From Desulfobulbaceae bacterium (GTDB taxonomy: Bacteria > Desulfobacterota > Desulfobulbia > Desulfobulbales > Desulfobulbaceae): a DNA stretch of 5,123 nucleotides. The position numbers were made by a program, and so were the translations under genes. The stretch is from NCBI GenBank assembly GCA_030633145.1, contig DAOVTM010000314.1:1-5123 (forward strand). Reading direction: 5' to 3'. Shown in pieces: positions 4,824 to 5,123 of this stretch; within the stretch, counting starts at the first letter, position 1, and each line of letters starts with the position of its first letter. The notes beneath the pieces are model-generated. The model had not been told where the DNA came from. It did no database searches and worked only from the letters and a program-made list of their open reading frames with translations.

Positions 4824-5123
4824 ATGACTCCCCTGTTGCGTACCTCATCCCTCTCTCTCGGCCTGCTTGTTATCGTACTTTTCACCCTGGCAGGTTGTGC
4901 TGATCCCGGCAATGGCTCCTATAATGTTGCTGGAAATGGTCCCGGCAGTGCCAGGCTGCTGCGGGTCGGAATCACCACCAACGCACCCCCTATTGCCTAT
5001 CAAACTTCCGGGCAGGTGGCTGGCCTGGAAGCGGAATTTGCCCGTGGTCTGGCTGCGTACACCGGGAGAAAACTCAAATTTGTTGAAATTTCCTGGGAGG
5101 CGCAGATACCGACCCTGCTTTCC
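4824..5123 (+). CDS. Lipoprotein resembling a family 3 solute-binding protein, N-terminal part
   Basis: The frame opens at 4824 and runs off the window after 100 codons. Residues 1-25 form a lipoprotein signal peptide: MTPLLR, a hydrophobic core at about 10-22 and the lipobox LAGC with Cys25 as the lipidated residue. After a Gly/Asn-rich linker (about 28-46), LLRVGITTNAPPIAYQTSGQ and VAGLEAEFARGLAAYTGRKL, then FVEISWEAQIPTLLS, follow the start of the SBP_bac_3 fold, which binds amino acids or other small ligands. Known relatives include ABC transporter binding proteins, sensor domains and MltF-type lytic transglycosylases. Which one this is cannot be told without the C-terminus. The ribosome binding site is weak (AGG at 4813-4815, 8 nt before ATG). 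It probably lies in an operon with the upstream SYLF gene. Confidence 0.85.
   Translation, partial: MTPLLRTSSLSLGLLVIVLFTLAGCADPGNGSYNVAGNGPGSARLLRVGITTNAPPIAYQTSGQVAGLEAEFARGLAAYTGRKLKFVEISWEAQIPTLLS

Noticed and set aside
4369..4848. Open frame of 159 codons on the minus strand, antisense to the SYLF gene
   Set aside because: The plus-strand frame has a signal peptide, a ribosome binding site and clear family motifs. The antisense translation looks like no known protein and has no domain pattern.

Overview
The window looks like an ordinary chromosomal segment of an anaerobic, Gram-negative bacterium. My best guess is the Desulfobacterota (deltaproteobacterial sulfate reducers and relatives). 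The guess rests on the minus-strand order rplU-rpmA-obgE-proB-proA, a free-standing rubredoxin, and secreted proteins with a lipobox and a Gram-negative style signal peptide. The taxon is inference. The gene calls are much firmer.

Minus strand, about 1 to 3630, read right to left. A candidate sigma70-type promoter region (about 3461-3634) precedes rplU (L21) and rpmA (L27). A strong intrinsic terminator (2708-2744) follows rpmA. Just beyond its T-tract come obgE (Obg/CgtA GTPase), proB (glutamate 5-kinase) and proA (glutamyl phosphate reductase, cut by the window edge). The obgE and proB frames overlap by 4 nt (ATGA). The block therefore links two 50S ribosomal proteins, the GTPase that helps 50S maturation, and the first two enzymes of proline biosynthesis. 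The obgE start is better placed at 2695 than at the longest-frame start (2728), because the longer version would begin inside the terminator hairpin.

Divergent intergenic region, 3420-3791. It is AT-rich and holds the candidate rplU promoters, an 18-bp inverted repeat, a 17-bp AT-rich palindrome and a Shine-Dalgarno-like sequence with no conventional start codon after it.

Plus strand, 3792 to the end. A 52-residue rubredoxin has an unusually short first metal-binding knuckle (CxC instead of CxxC). It is followed by a candidate terminator, then a secreted SYLF/Ysc84-domain protein (4051-4755). Last is the start of a lipoprotein resembling family 3 periplasmic solute-binding proteins (from 4824, running off the edge). 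The last two are 68 nt apart with no visible terminator, so they may be co-transcribed.

I see no mobile element, CRISPR array, tRNA or rRNA, and no clear undescribed system. The best leads are the terminator and alternative pairings between rpmA and obgE, the variant rubredoxin, and the structured leader of rplU.
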